From: Hyphomicrobiales bacterium
GTDB taxonomy: Bacteria; Pseudomonadota; Alphaproteobacteria; Rhizobiales; Xanthobacteraceae
DNA length: 64,000 nucleotides
Direction of reading: 5' to 3'
NCBI GenBank assembly: GCA_017305665.1
Contig: JAFKKH010000009.1
Location: 62,001-126,000 of the forward strand
The position numbers were made by a program, and so were the translations under genes. The notes beneath the pieces were generated by a model. It saw only the letters and a program-made list of their open reading frames with translations, had not been told where the DNA came from and searched no databases. The stretch's first letter is position 1, and every line of letters starts with the position of its first letter. Shown piece after piece: positions 48,938-57,770 of the stretch.

Positions 48938-50329
48938 ATGGACGCTATCAGGCCCGCTGACTCCACGACCGAACCACGATTGAACCTGTCAGGCACCGCC
49001 GCGCTCGAGCGGACGATCCGGGGCGAACTGGTTCTTCCCGATGATCCCGGCTACGCCCATGCCCGCAAGGTCTGGAACGGAATGATCGACAGGGCGCCGG
49101 CGGCGATCGTCTATTGCACGAGCGCTGACGACGTCGTCGCCGCGGTGAATTTCAGCCGGGCGCAAAACCTTCCCGTCGCCGTTCGCGCCGGCGGCCACAA
49201 CATTGCCGGCGCCTCGGTCTGCGACGGCGGCATCGTGATCGACGTCTCGCGCATGAAGCAGATCGAAGTCGATCCCGTGCGGCGCGTGGCGCGTGCGCAG
49301 GCCGGCCTCAACCTCGGCGAATTCGACACGGCGACGCAGGCTCACGGGCTCGCGACGACCATGGGCGTCAACGCCGACACCGGCATCGCGGGCCTGACCC
49401 TCGGCGGCGGCTTCGGCAAGCTCGGCCGCAAGCATGGCCTGAGTTGCGACAACCTGCTGGCGGCCGAGATCGTGACCGCCGATGGCCGCCTGCTGCGCGT
49501 CAGCGCGACCGAACATCCGGATCTGTTCTGGGCGATCCGCGGCGGCGGCGGCAATTTCGGCATCGTCACGACATTCGAATACCGGCTCTTCCCGCTCGGG
49601 CCGATGCTTCTGTCCGGCTCGGTGATGCACGCCTACAGCGATGCGCGCGAGGCGATGCGATTCTACGCCAGGTTCTCCCGCGCGGCGCCGGATGAGCTGA
49701 GCGTCGACGCCGCGCTGGTGACGACGCCTGACGGCGACAAGGTCTTCAGCATCTCGGCGTGCTATGCCGGCCCGATCGATGAAGGCGAGCGGATCGTCAA
49801 GCCGCTGCGGGCCTATGGCACGCCAATCGAGGACAGCATTGCGCCGACGTCGTATCTGCAAATCCAGTCGGCGGGCGACGCCACCTTTCCGCGTGGACGC
49901 CGTTACTACTGGAAAGCGCAGTTCATGCGCGAACTCTCCGATGCGGCGATCGACCATCTGCTCGCGAGCTACGCAACCGCTCGGCCGGAGTCGTTCGTCG
50001 TGTTTCAGCAGGTCGGCGGTGCGATCGCGCGCGTGCCCACCGGCGACACGCCTTACGTCAACCGGGACGCCCTCTACGACTGCTTCCCGGTTTCGATCTG
50101 GGACGACCCGGCCGAGGACGCCGCGCGCATGCAGTGGGCGCGCGATCTGTGGGACGGCATGCGGCCGTTCTCGACCGGGGGCGTCTACGCCAACAATCTC
50201 GGCGAGGAAGGCACCGACCGGATTCGGGCCGCCTATGGCGACAACTATCAGAGGCTCGCTGCGGTCAAGGCCAAGTACGATCCCAAGAACTTCTTCCACT
50301 CGAACCAGAACATCCAGCCGGCCGCGTAG
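48938..50329 (+). CDS. FAD-binding oxidase, BBE family
   Basis: A 463-residue flavoprotein oxidase of the berberine-bridge-like VAO superfamily. The covalent-FAD His is expected in VRAGGHNIAGAS. The FAD pocket is completed by GVNADTGIAGLTLGGGFGKLGRKHGLSCDN and GGGGNFGIVT. The C-terminal BBE block is YDPKNFFHSNQNIQP. The ATG at 48938 has GAGGAG eight bases ahead. Substrates in the family include sugars, alkaloids and aromatic alcohols, so none can be assigned. It leads a two-gene unit with the next flavoprotein, 8 bases on. Confidence 0.92.
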   Translation: MDAIRPADSTTEPRLNLSGTAALERTIRGELVLPDDPGYAHARKVWNGMIDRAPAAIVYCTSADDVVAAVNFSRAQNLPVAVRAGGHNIAGASVCDGGIVIDVSRMKQIEVDPVRRVARAQAGLNLGEFDTATQAHGLATTMGVNADTGIAGLTLGGGFGKLGRKHGLSCDNLLAAEIVTADGRLLRVSATEHPDLFWAIRGGGGNFGIVTTFEYRLFPLGPMLLSGSVMHAYSDAREAMRFYARFSRAAPDELSVDAALVTTPDGDKVFSISACYAGPIDEGERIVKPLRAYGTPIEDSIAPTSYLQIQSAGDATFPRGRRYYWKAQFMRELSDAAIDHLLASYATARPESFVVFQQVGGAIARVPTGDTPYVNRDALYDCFPVSIWDDPAEDAARMQWARDLWDGMRPFSTGGVYANNLGEEGTDRIRAAYGDNYQRLAAVKAKYDPKNFFHSNQNIQPAA

Positions 50330-50337
50330 GTGCTCTC

Positions 50338-51495
50338 ATGTTGGCCGTCACCATCTCGCGCATCGCCGGATATCTCGACGCGATCGAAAAGCTCGCGCCG
50401 CTCGTCGCTGAACACCGCACCGCTTTCGATCGCGAGCGCCGGCTTCCGGACGTGGTGTTCCGGGCGCTGGCCGAAGCCGGACTGTTCCGGCTGTGGTTGC
50501 CGGCGGCAATCGGCGGCGTCCCGGAATTGTCGCCTGTCGAATTCATGAGCGTGGTCGAAGCGGCCTCGGCACTCGACGGTTCGATCGGCTGGATCGTGGC
50601 GAACGGCGGCGGCATGAGCCGCGTGGCGGGATATCTCCCCGAACCGGTGGCGCGCGAGTGGTTTGCCGATCCCGAAGCTTTCATCGTCTCCGCGACCGGC
50701 GCGATCGGTTCAGCCCAACCCGTACCCGGCGGCTATCGCGTCAGCGGACGCTGGCCGTTCGGCAGCGGCAGCAGCCACGCCACACGGTTCATGGGACTGG
50801 CCGCCGTGACGGACGGCAACGGCGCCGTTTCCGCACCGATCTGCTGCTACGTCTCGCGCGAGCAGGTCACCGTTCACGACACCTGGCACGTCTCGGGGCT
50901 TCGCGGCACCGCAAGCAACGATTTCGAAGCCCACGATATCTTCGTGCCCGCCGACCATACGCACGACTTCATCGCACCGAGAGCCACACAGTCCGGCATC
51001 ATCTACAGGTTACCCGGGCTGTCGATATTTCCATGGTCCATCACCGGCACAACGCTCGGCATTGCCAGCGGCGCGCTGGCGGCATTCACGGAACAGACAA
51101 AGCAAGGCAAGGCCCGTTTTGGCGTCCGCCTGCAGGACCGCGAACTGGTGGCCTCGGCCATCGGCCGGGCCGAAGCCATGATCGGCGCCGCGCGGGCCTA
51201 TCTCGCGCGGGGCATGACCGACCTTCTGGCCGCGCTGGACGACGATGCAGAGCGCCAGAAGCGGGCGCGGGCCCGGCTGCGCATCGCCTGCGCCTATGCC
51301 GCGGAAAGCTCTGCAAGCGTCGTGCAGATGCTGACGACGGAAGCGGGCGCGAGCGCGATCTTCGAAAGCAACAGCCTAGAGCGCGCGGGCCGCGACATCA
51401 ATGCCGCGGTGAAACACATCGCGATGAACCCGCAAAGCTATGTCATCGCCGGACGATTGGCGCTCGGCCTCGATCCGGGCGGCTTGCGGTTCTAG
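50338..51495 (+). CDS. Acyl-CoA-dehydrogenase-like flavoprotein (HsaA/monooxygenase type)
   Basis: A 385-residue protein with the acyl-CoA dehydrogenase fold. Its N-terminal helices start at EKLAPLVAEHRTAFDRERRLPD. The middle domain has the FMN/FAD-contacting WHVSGLRGTASNDFEA typical of two-component flavin monooxygenases such as HsaA or DszC rather than true dehydrogenases. There is no dedicated flavin reductase nearby; the nearest is the pseudogene at 6.7 kb. Its start is 8 bases after the BBE oxidase stop with AGGTG ahead. Substrate unknown. Confidence 0.85.
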   Translation: MLAVTISRIAGYLDAIEKLAPLVAEHRTAFDRERRLPDVVFRALAEAGLFRLWLPAAIGGVPELSPVEFMSVVEAASALDGSIGWIVANGGGMSRVAGYLPEPVAREWFADPEAFIVSATGAIGSAQPVPGGYRVSGRWPFGSGSSHATRFMGLAAVTDGNGAVSAPICCYVSREQVTVHDTWHVSGLRGTASNDFEAHDIFVPADHTHDFIAPRATQSGIIYRLPGLSIFPWSITGTTLGIASGALAAFTEQTKQGKARFGVRLQDRELVASAIGRAEAMIGAARAYLARGMTDLLAALDDDAERQKRARARLRIACAYAAESSASVVQMLTTEAGASAIFESNSLERAGRDINAAVKHIAMNPQSYVIAGRLALGLDPGGLRF

Positions 51496-51518
51496 TGCCC
51501 CGAATCTGACGTTCGCCG

Positions 51519-52340
51519 TCAGGCCGGCCGTGGACCGGCTTCCATCACCTCAAGCAACAGTTTGAGTCGCGCCACGACATCGCGCGTCTCGAGGATCTGC
51601 TGCTTGCGCACGATCGGCGCCTGCACCAGCCCCGCAACGGAATCGCCCAGCGGTCCCGGTATCCCCGCATTCGGCAGCCGGAACAATGTCTGCGGTCCGC
51701 GCGGCTGTGCCCCGAAATCCACCTTCGCGTAAGCCTGATAGGCTTCAAGTACGGCGCGCGCGAGATCGTTGGCCTCCGCCGTCTCGCCGCCGGTCTCCTC
51801 GAACGGCCCAACTTCCGCGGCGAGGAATTCATTTTCGACAGGACGAACCACGGTTTTGCGTTCGATGCAGGACACAAAGAACTTCAGCGTGCCATCCAGC
51901 AGCATCTGGCGGTTCAGCACATTTGCCGTCACGCCCACCGGATAAAGATCGTCGAGGGTGGGATTGTCGTCGCCGGCACGCCGCTGGGTGACCACCAGCA
52001 CGAGCCCATCGCCCGCCATCGCGCTTTCCAACGCGCGCATGGTTTTCTCGCGCCCGACGAAAATGGGCGTGACCATCTGTGGAAAGAACACGATATCCCG
52101 CATCGGCGTGACCGGCATCACCGCAACGGCAGAACCAGAGAGTGGAGATTTCAGTAGTCCCGGCTCATGAACCGCTGGCCGGCTCGCCTGAATTCGCGCG
52201 GACAGCACGTTCCAGTCGTGAAAGCCGAGAATTCTGGCGACCAGTTCGAGACTCTCGCTGTGGGTGATCGGGACAGATTTCGTATTGAAGGCGTCGCGCA
52301 GGGTCTGCGCCATAGCTTTTGCATCGCGGAAATCGCGCAT
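51519..52340 (-). CDS. Orphan Lon N-terminal-domain protein with short helical N-terminal segment
   Basis: A 273-residue protein. Residues 1-55 (MRDFRDAKAMAQTLRDAF; SESLELVARILGFHDWNVLSAR) match a small helical segment I know from proteins labelled glyoxalase-superfamily, not the barrel itself. Residues 72-265 match the Lon substrate-binding N-domain: VMPVTPMRDIVFFPQMVTPIFVGREK. There is no AAA or protease domain, so it cannot be a protease by itself; it might be an adaptor or a sensor. It is a single gene converging on the acyl-CoA-dehydrogenase-like gene. The reaction or partner is unknown. Confidence 0.8.
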   Translation of the reverse strand: MRDFRDAKAMAQTLRDAFNTKSVPITHSESLELVARILGFHDWNVLSARIQASRPAVHEPGLLKSPLSGSAVAVMPVTPMRDIVFFPQMVTPIFVGREKTMRALESAMAGDGLVLVVTQRRAGDDNPTLDDLYPVGVTANVLNRQMLLDGTLKFFVSCIERKTVVRPVENEFLAAEVGPFEETGGETAEANDLARAVLEAYQAYAKVDFGAQPRGPQTLFRLPNAGIPGPLGDSVAGLVQAPIVRKQQILETRDVVARLKLLLEVMEAGPRPA

Positions 52341-52530
52341 GTCATTGGTCCTCTGCTGTGGCGAACGAGAAGCGTCAGACGCTTGCGTTACTGACTCGTC
52401 CGCCTGGCAAAGGAGGCGTTGAGCGATGCGATACGTTCACCATCCCGAAAGGGCGCAAGCAGCAGGCCGTACCAACCTTGCGCCGATTATGAGCAGGTCT
52501 CGGCCACTGTCAATCGCGACCTCGTCCCGC

Positions 52531-52577
52531 TTGACACAATAGTGCGTGAGTTATAGTGTACTAGTTAATGCATACAC
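52531..52577 (+). promoter_or_regulatory. Promoter and operator region of the GntR gene
   Basis: TTGACA (52531-52536) is followed after 15 bases by TATAGT (52552-52557). Only 10 bases later comes the ATG at 52568, so transcription would begin at or next to the start codon. GTGTA and TACAC (52556-52560 and 52573-52577) form an inverted repeat across the start codon, a plausible self-binding site. Confidence 0.45.
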
Positions 52578-52960
52578 AGCTTCTCAAATCCCTGCGGCTC
52601 GAGAGCTCGGGCATTCCGATCTATGTCCAGCTCCGCGACCAGATTTTGCGATCGCTCGGCGCGGGCGTGCTGGCGACGGGCGACCAGATGCCGACCATGC
52701 GCGAAGTCGCGGTGGCGCTGAGCATCGACCTCAACACGGTGCGGCACGCCTACGACGAGCTGGAGCGGATGGGCGCGATCACGCTGGTCCGGGGGCGCGG
52801 CAGCTTCGTCGCCGAGCCGCCGCCGCCGATGGGCGCCCGCGCGCAGGCCTCGCAGATCGACAATATCGCCAAGCAGACTCTCGCCACGGCCATCGCGGCC
52901 GGCATCGATCCCGCCGCGCTGGCCGAACGGATCAAGGTTCTCGCCAAGCAGAAGGAATAG
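52568..52960 (+). CDS. GntR-family regulator, YtrA subfamily
   Basis: A 130-residue regulator with a winged helix-turn-helix (residues 12-75: SSGIPIYVQLRDQILRSLGAGVL; TMREVAVALSIDLNTVRHAYDELERMGAI) and only a short C-terminal dimerisation tail, which defines the YtrA subfamily. No Shine-Dalgarno sequence is seen before the ATG; the -10 box ends 10 bases upstream, so the mRNA may be leaderless. Only 5 bases separate it from the slipin gene, so the two are one unit. YtrA-type regulators usually control transporters. Confidence 0.9.
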   Translation: MHTQLLKSLRLESSGIPIYVQLRDQILRSLGAGVLATGDQMPTMREVAVALSIDLNTVRHAYDELERMGAITLVRGRGSFVAEPPPPMGARAQASQIDNIAKQTLATAIAAGIDPAALAERIKVLAKQKE

Positions 52961-52965
52961 TCGTC

Positions 52966-53862
52966 ATGAGCAACTATTTTAGCGCTAAAGGCACCAACCA
53001 GCTCGCGATCGTGCTGGCCGTCATCGTCCTCGCTCTTGCCATCGCTGTCGGCTGGCATGCCCGCGCCACCGCCGCGCCCAGCAGCTACGTGCTATCCGCC
53101 ATCCTGGTTGTCCTCGCGATCCTGATTCCGCGAGCCATCAAGGTCGCGGATCAGTGGGAGCGCGCCGTCGTGCTGCGGCTCGGCAAGCTGCAGGCCATTC
53201 GCGGCCCCGGCCTGTTCGTGATCGTGCCGTTCGTCGACGAGGTGGCATCCTGGCTCGACCAGCGCATCCAGACCACCGAGATCAACGCGGAAACCGCGCT
53301 CAGCAAGGACACCGTGCCGGTCAACATCGACGCGGTGATCTTCTGGCAGATCCATGATCCGCAGCGCGCCGCGCTCGAGATCACCAACTACCGGCAGGCG
53401 ATCACGCAGGTGGCGCAAACCTCGCTCCGCGAAGTGGTCGGCTCGTCGCTGTTGTCCACGCTGCTGTCGGAACGCAAGCAGGGCGATCTGCTGCTGCGCG
53501 ACGAGATCGGCCGCAAGACCGCGGAATGGGGTGTCGCGGTGATCTCGGTCGAGATCCGGGACATCGGCGTGCCGCCCGCGCTGCAGGATGCCATGAGCCG
53601 GCAGGCGCAGGCCGAACGCGAGAAGCTTGCCCGCGTGCTGCTCGGACAGGCGGAGCAGGAGATCGCCGCGAAATTCGTCGAGGCGGCGGAGACCTATGCG
53701 CGCACGCCGGCGGCGCTGCAGTTGCGCGCCATGAACATCATCTACGAAACCACCAAGGAGCGCGGCGCGACCATCCTGATCCCGACGGCGATGGTGGACA
53801 GCATGAATCCGGCCAGCGCCTTCGGCGTCGTTGCTGCCGCCGCGGGCGCGTCCCCGAGCTGA
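52966..53862 (+). CDS. Slipin/stomatin-type SPFH-domain protein
   Basis: A 298-residue membrane-microdomain protein. It has two hydrophobic stretches at the N-terminus (residues 11-30 and about 40-55) and an SPFH domain from RAIKVADQWERAVVLRLGKLQ to about residue 215. A coiled helix follows (MSRQAQAEREKLARVLLGQAEQEI). The GPGLFVIVPFVDEVASWLDQR block is characteristic of slipins. It lacks the usual NfeD partner nearby. Operon with the GntR regulator. Confidence 0.92.
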   Translation: MSNYFSAKGTNQLAIVLAVIVLALAIAVGWHARATAAPSSYVLSAILVVLAILIPRAIKVADQWERAVVLRLGKLQAIRGPGLFVIVPFVDEVASWLDQRIQTTEINAETALSKDTVPVNIDAVIFWQIHDPQRAALEITNYRQAITQVAQTSLREVVGSSLLSTLLSERKQGDLLLRDEIGRKTAEWGVAVISVEIRDIGVPPALQDAMSRQAQAEREKLARVLLGQAEQEIAAKFVEAAETYARTPAALQLRAMNIIYETTKERGATILIPTAMVDSMNPASAFGVVAAAAGASPS

Positions 53863-53884
53863 AGGAGGCGTCCATGTCAGCGCA

Positions 53885-53911
53885 GGGCGGATGTGATTAT
53901 TTCATCCGCCC
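53885..53911. terminator. Hairpin between convergent genes
   Basis: GGGCGGATG and CATCCGCCC form a perfect 9-bp stem with a 9-base loop between the slipin and the convergent secreted-protein gene. No T-run on either strand; it may act as a shared partial terminator. Confidence 0.5.
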
Positions 53912-53919
53912 CTCAGACC

Positions 53920-54477
53920 TTAGTGTCCGCTTGGGGGTGGCGTTGTCACCGTAACCGTGAACTGACGCTGAACCTCATCCTCCGCCGAAAGATCGGCAGT
54001 AATTAGCCAGACGAGTTTACCACCAATGGACAAGGTTCTGGTCGCGCTGATCGTCGTTTCACATTCCGCATCATCGGTTGTTGATTTGAGCTCACTTGTT
54101 TGTTTGATCAGACACGATTCGATATCCACGGCCGGACGGTAGTGAGCACAAGCTTTGGTGTTCTCTTTGTGAATATTTCTCGGAGCGGTAACTTTCCAAC
54201 GATGCGTGACGACCTGACTTAAACTGCCGCCAAAAATCGGAAGACCTGCGCGATAAGTTTGCGTCTTGATCTCTTTGCCTTCCACGACAATGCGAGCTAT
54301 GCCGCGGCTTGGTGTTGACGGCACATATTTTGTGTGGCGGGCAAACAGGCCCAATTCGCACTGAGCAGCAGACAGAACGTTGTTTACTTCCAGTGTTGGA
54401 AGTTCTGAAACTTGCGCCTGCGATGTAGCTACACACGCGAATAAAAATAGAGCAGACAATAAATATGTCTTCAGCAT
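53920..54477 (-). CDS. AT-richer orphan secreted protein
   Basis: A 185-residue periplasmic protein. Residues 1-21 are a signal peptide (ending TSQAQ). The mature part has several cysteines (AAQCELG, KACAHY, ESCLIKQ, AECETT) that may form disulfides. I recognise no domain. GGGGGA precedes the ATG, and the frame to 55029 is an overlapping antisense artefact of the ABC-F gene. Its codon use is visibly richer in A and T than its neighbours, which suggests acquisition. Confidence 0.75.
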   Translation of the reverse strand: MLKTYLLSALFLFACVATSQAQVSELPTLEVNNVLSAAQCELGLFARHTKYVPSTPSRGIARIVVEGKEIKTQTYRAGLPIFGGSLSQVVTHRWKVTAPRNIHKENTKACAHYRPAVDIESCLIKQTSELKSTTDDAECETTISATRTLSIGGKLVWLITADLSAEDEVQRQFTVTVTTPPPSGH

Positions 54478-54635
54478 TGAAATCCCCCAGTTTGGATCAG
54501 TAAGCAAGCCGTAAAATTTGCTGGCTCGCAAGGGGGAAAACACCCGGGAAGCGCGGCTTCGCAAAGCGAGGCTCGATGCCGTGAACCCGAAGCGGAACGC
54601 GGCCAACATCGCAAAGCTGGCGCCTTGCCGGTCGA

Positions 54636-54657
54636 CCTCTCCCCCGGTTGGGGGAGG
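54636..54657. repeat. Small C/G-run hairpin in the 54.5-54.7 kb gap
   Basis: CCTCTCCCCC-GGTT-GGGGGAGG gives a hairpin of about 7 to 8 bp. It resembles short hairpin repeats common between genes in this bacterial group. The 245-base gap around it otherwise shows nothing. Confidence 0.4.
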
Positions 54658-54722
54658 CAAAAGCGGGCACCGTCTCCATTTCATTCGACAGTACCGGCGC
54701 CCGTGATGATCGGCGCCGCGCC

Positions 54723-56345
54723 TCAGCTCCGCAACCCCGGCGCCTCCTGGCCGGTGCGTGCGACGTACTCGGTGTAGCCGCCGCCGTATTGATGGATGCC
54801 GTCGGGCGTCAGCTCCAGCACGCGGTTGGAGAGCGCGGCGAGGAAATGCCGGTCGTGCGAGACGAACAGCATGGTGCCTTCGTAGTCGGCGAGCGCCGCG
54901 ATCAGCATTTCCTTGGTCGCCATGTCCAAGTGGTTGGTCGGCTCGTCCAGCACCAAAAAGTTCGGCGGATCGAACAGCATGATCGCCATCACCAGCCGCG
55001 CCTTCTCGCCGCCGGACAGCACGCGGCACCTCTTCTCGATGTCGTCGCCGGAGAATCCGAAACAGCCGGCCAGCGCGCGCAAGCTCCCCTGCCCCGCCTG
55101 CGGAAAGGTATCCTCGAGCTGCTGGAAGATGGTGCGCTCGCCGTCGAGCAGATCCATCGCGTGCTGGGCGAAGTAACCCATCTTGACGCTGCCGCCGACG
55201 GTCACCGCGCCGTCGTCGGGCTCGGCCGCACCGGCGACGAGCTTCAGCAGCGTGGACTTGCCGGCGCCGTTGACGCCCATCACCGCCCAGCGCTCGCGCC
55301 GCCGCACCATGAAGTCCAACCCGTCATAGATGCGCTTGCTGCCGTAACCCTTGTGCACATTCTTGAGCGCGACCACGTCCTCGCCGGAGCGCGGCGCCGG
55401 CGGAAAATCGAACGCGACGGTCTGCCGCCGCTTCGGCGGCTCGACGCGCTCGATCTTGTCGAGCTTCTTGACCCGGCTCTGCACCTGCGCGGCGTGCGAG
55501 GCGCGCGCCTTGAAGCGCTCGATGAACTTGATCTCCTTGGCGAGCATCGCCTGCTGGCGCTCGAACTGCGCCTGCTGCTGCTTTTCGGCGAGCGCCCGCT
55601 GCTGCTCGTAGAATTCGTAATTGCCGGAATAGGAGGTGAGCGCGCCGCCGTCGATCTCGACGATCTTGCCGACGATGCGGTTCATGAACTCGCGGTCGTG
55701 CGAGGTCATCAGCAAGAGGCCGTCGTAATTCTTCAAGAATTGCTCGAGCCAGATCAGGCTTTCCAGATCGAGGTGGTTGCTGGGCTCGTCGAGCAGCATG
55801 GCATCGGGCCGCATCAATAGAATGCGCGCCAGCGCCACGCGCATCTTCCAGCCGCCGGACAGGCTGCCTACGTCGCCATCCGCCATCTCGTCGGTGAAAC
55901 TCAAGCCCGCCAGCACCTCGCGGGCGCGGCCTTCGAGCTCGTAGCCGCCGAGTTCCTCGAACCGATGCTGCACCTCGCCGTAGCGTTCGATGATCTCATC
56001 CATCTCGTCGGCGCGATCCGGATCGGCCATCGCGGTTTCCAGCTCCTTCAGCTCGGCGGCGACGACGCTCACCGGCCCGGCACCGTCCATCACCTCGGCG
56101 ACCGCGCTGCGGCCCGCCATCTCGCCGACATCCTGGCTGAAATAGCCGATGGTGACGCCGCGATCGACCGACACCTGCCCCTCGTCGGGCAGGTCCTCGC
56201 CGGTGATGAGGCGGAACAATGTGGTCTTGCCGGAGCCGTTGGGACCGACGAGGCCGACCTTCTCGCCGCGCTGGAGCGCGGCCTGGGCCTCGATGAAGAC
56301 GATCTGGTGGCCGTTCTGCTTGCTGATGTTGTCGAGACGGATCAT
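54723..56345 (-). CDS. ABC-F family ATPase
   Basis: A 540-residue cytoplasmic protein with two ABC cassettes and no membrane part. First cassette: Walker A GPNGSGKTT and signature LSGGWKMR. Second: GVNGAGKST and LSGGEKARL, with LDEPTNHLDMATKE. The linker between them (from about 240 to 310) is helical and rich in Gln and Lys (EKQQQAQFERQQAMLAKE), as in factors acting on the ribosome's E-site. The subtype (Uup, YheS or EttA) cannot be fixed. It is divergent from nothing and follows the MBL gene. Confidence 0.92.
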   Translation of the reverse strand: MIRLDNISKQNGHQIVFIEAQAALQRGEKVGLVGPNGSGKTTLFRLITGEDLPDEGQVSVDRGVTIGYFSQDVGEMAGRSAVAEVMDGAGPVSVVAAELKELETAMADPDRADEMDEIIERYGEVQHRFEELGGYELEGRAREVLAGLSFTDEMADGDVGSLSGGWKMRVALARILLMRPDAMLLDEPSNHLDLESLIWLEQFLKNYDGLLLMTSHDREFMNRIVGKIVEIDGGALTSYSGNYEFYEQQRALAEKQQQAQFERQQAMLAKEIKFIERFKARASHAAQVQSRVKKLDKIERVEPPKRRQTVAFDFPPAPRSGEDVVALKNVHKGYGSKRIYDGLDFMVRRRERWAVMGVNGAGKSTLLKLVAGAAEPDDGAVTVGGSVKMGYFAQHAMDLLDGERTIFQQLEDTFPQAGQGSLRALAGCFGFSGDDIEKRCRVLSGGEKARLVMAIMLFDPPNFLVLDEPTNHLDMATKEMLIAALADYEGTMLFVSHDRHFLAALSNRVLELTPDGIHQYGGGYTEYVARTGQEAPGLRS

Positions 56346-56424
56346 GTGCTCACGAAATTAAGAACGCGTTGGCGCGCTCTTAAGCCATGTGAGCCACAGG
56401 GGAAAGGGGCGATTAAGTCTCAGC

Positions 56425-56454
56425 GTCATGCCCGGCACAAGGTCCGGACATGAC
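56425..56454. repeat. Short palindromic element (REP-like)
   Basis: GTCATGCCCGG and CCGGACATGAC form an imperfect 11-base inverted repeat between the ABC-F and MBL genes. It resembles the ends of the longer element at 60168-60289. Confidence 0.45.
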
Positions 56455-56468
56455 AGGAAACTTCGCCT

Positions 56469-57344
56469 CTAGTCCCGCTTGTAGCGGTAATTGAAGCGGT
56501 CGCGCTCGCGGACGATGCGCCCCACCGTCGGCGCCGGGAAATGCACCGGCAGCAGCAGCGTGTCGGTCTCGACCACGGAGGCGAAGAACTTTCGCCGCGA
56601 ATCCGCCGACTGCTTCGGATCCCAGTCGACGACGGCCGACCAGTCCGGCTCCAGACACTGGATGCTGTGATGCATCAGGTCGCCGGTGACGATCGCGCGC
56701 TGCCCGCGCGAGAAGATGTTGACGCAGCAATGGCAGGGCGAATGTCCCGGCGTCGGCGTCAGCGTGATAGTGTCGTCGAGCGCATAGTCGTCGTCGACCA
56801 AAAGCGCCTGCCCGGCCTCGACGATCGGCAGGCAGTTGTCGCGGAACACCGTGCCCGGCGGATTCTTTCCCTTCTTGTGCTCTTCCTCCCAGATCGCGTA
56901 TTCGCGCTTGTGGAAGACGTACTTCGCATTCGGAAAGGTCGGCGCCCAGCGACCGTCGCGCAGCACCGTATTCCATCCGGTGTGATCGATGTGCAGATGC
57001 GTGCAGAACACGTAGTCGACCTGCTCGAAGCTGAGGCCGAGCGCGAGGAACTCGCTGCGCCAGCGCTCCTTGCCGGGAAAATCGAACGGCGGCGGATGCC
57101 CCTTGTGCTCGCCGGTGCAGGTATCGACCAGGATGGTGTGGCGCGGCGTGCGCAGCACGAAGGTCTGGTAGGTGTTCATGGTCAGGCCGAGCGCGGCGTC
57201 GAACATCTCCGGCTCGATCGCCGGCAGATGGGCCTTGAACACCGCCTCGTCGAAATTCAGGAAGAACTCATGCGGCTTACGCCACGGCCCTTCGCGTTCG
57301 ATCACCGCGTCGATGGTGATGTCGCCGATCCTGATCTGCTTCAT
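56469..57344 (-). CDS. MBL-fold metallo-hydrolase (AHL-lactonase-like)
   Basis: A 291-residue zinc hydrolase. The metal motif H-x-H-x-D-H is at residues 116-121 (FCTHLHIDHTGWN). Further ligands are seen in TPGHSPCHCC and TGDLMHHS. The overall layout is that of quorum-quenching lactonases and related esterases; activity is not determined. No signal peptide. It is transcribed toward the ABC-F gene with 123 bases between. Confidence 0.9.
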   Translation of the reverse strand: MKQIRIGDITIDAVIEREGPWRKPHEFFLNFDEAVFKAHLPAIEPEMFDAALGLTMNTYQTFVLRTPRHTILVDTCTGEHKGHPPPFDFPGKERWRSEFLALGLSFEQVDYVFCTHLHIDHTGWNTVLRDGRWAPTFPNAKYVFHKREYAIWEEEHKKGKNPPGTVFRDNCLPIVEAGQALLVDDDYALDDTITLTPTPGHSPCHCCVNIFSRGQRAIVTGDLMHHSIQCLEPDWSAVVDWDPKQSADSRRKFFASVVETDTLLLPVHFPAPTVGRIVRERDRFNYRYKRD

Positions 57345-57770
57345 GTTGTTGTTCTCCCGGAATGGCGCGGCGAGCCTAGCGGCCGTGGCTCAAGCGTTCA
57401 AGACGCCGCACTCTCCACCATGGCCGGGTTGCTCCGTCATGTGCCGGACTGTTGTGCAAATGAACCAATCCGATCCAGCCGCGACACCCATCGCGGCGCG
57501 ATGAATGCTGTTGGCTCTGCACACGCGATTAGAATGTCTCAAAAAAATCGGGAGCGTCGTCACGGATCAAAAGCGCGCACAATGAGAAAAACATTTTTCG
57601 CTGCAACAACTTTTCAGAAGCCGAGGACATTAGATCGTTTCCAGGGTGACGAATCCGAAAATTATTCCTGCTGCCCGAAAAAATAAAACAGTACGCGTGA
57701 AGTGCGCGCGTGACGCAAGGAAGTTCGCATGCCGCCGACAAGCGGCGTGGTTATCTTCGGGGGACGTCAC
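57345..57770. other. Divergent intergenic region before the siderophore receptor
   Basis: 426 bases without a credible gene; the short open frames lack family features. The part from 57530 to 57690 is A/T-rich (runs of A, ATTATTCC) and is the likely control region of the receptor. No convincing Fur or Irr box was identified. Confidence 0.5.

Noticed and set aside
48989..50299. A 436-residue frame antisense to the BBE oxidase
   Set aside because: The sense frame has full FAD-binding motifs; the antisense one has none.
57560..57600. Possible Irr/Fur-type iron box upstream of the siderophore receptor
   Set aside because: The AT-rich stretch has only fragments of such a motif and no inverted symmetry; I could not support it.
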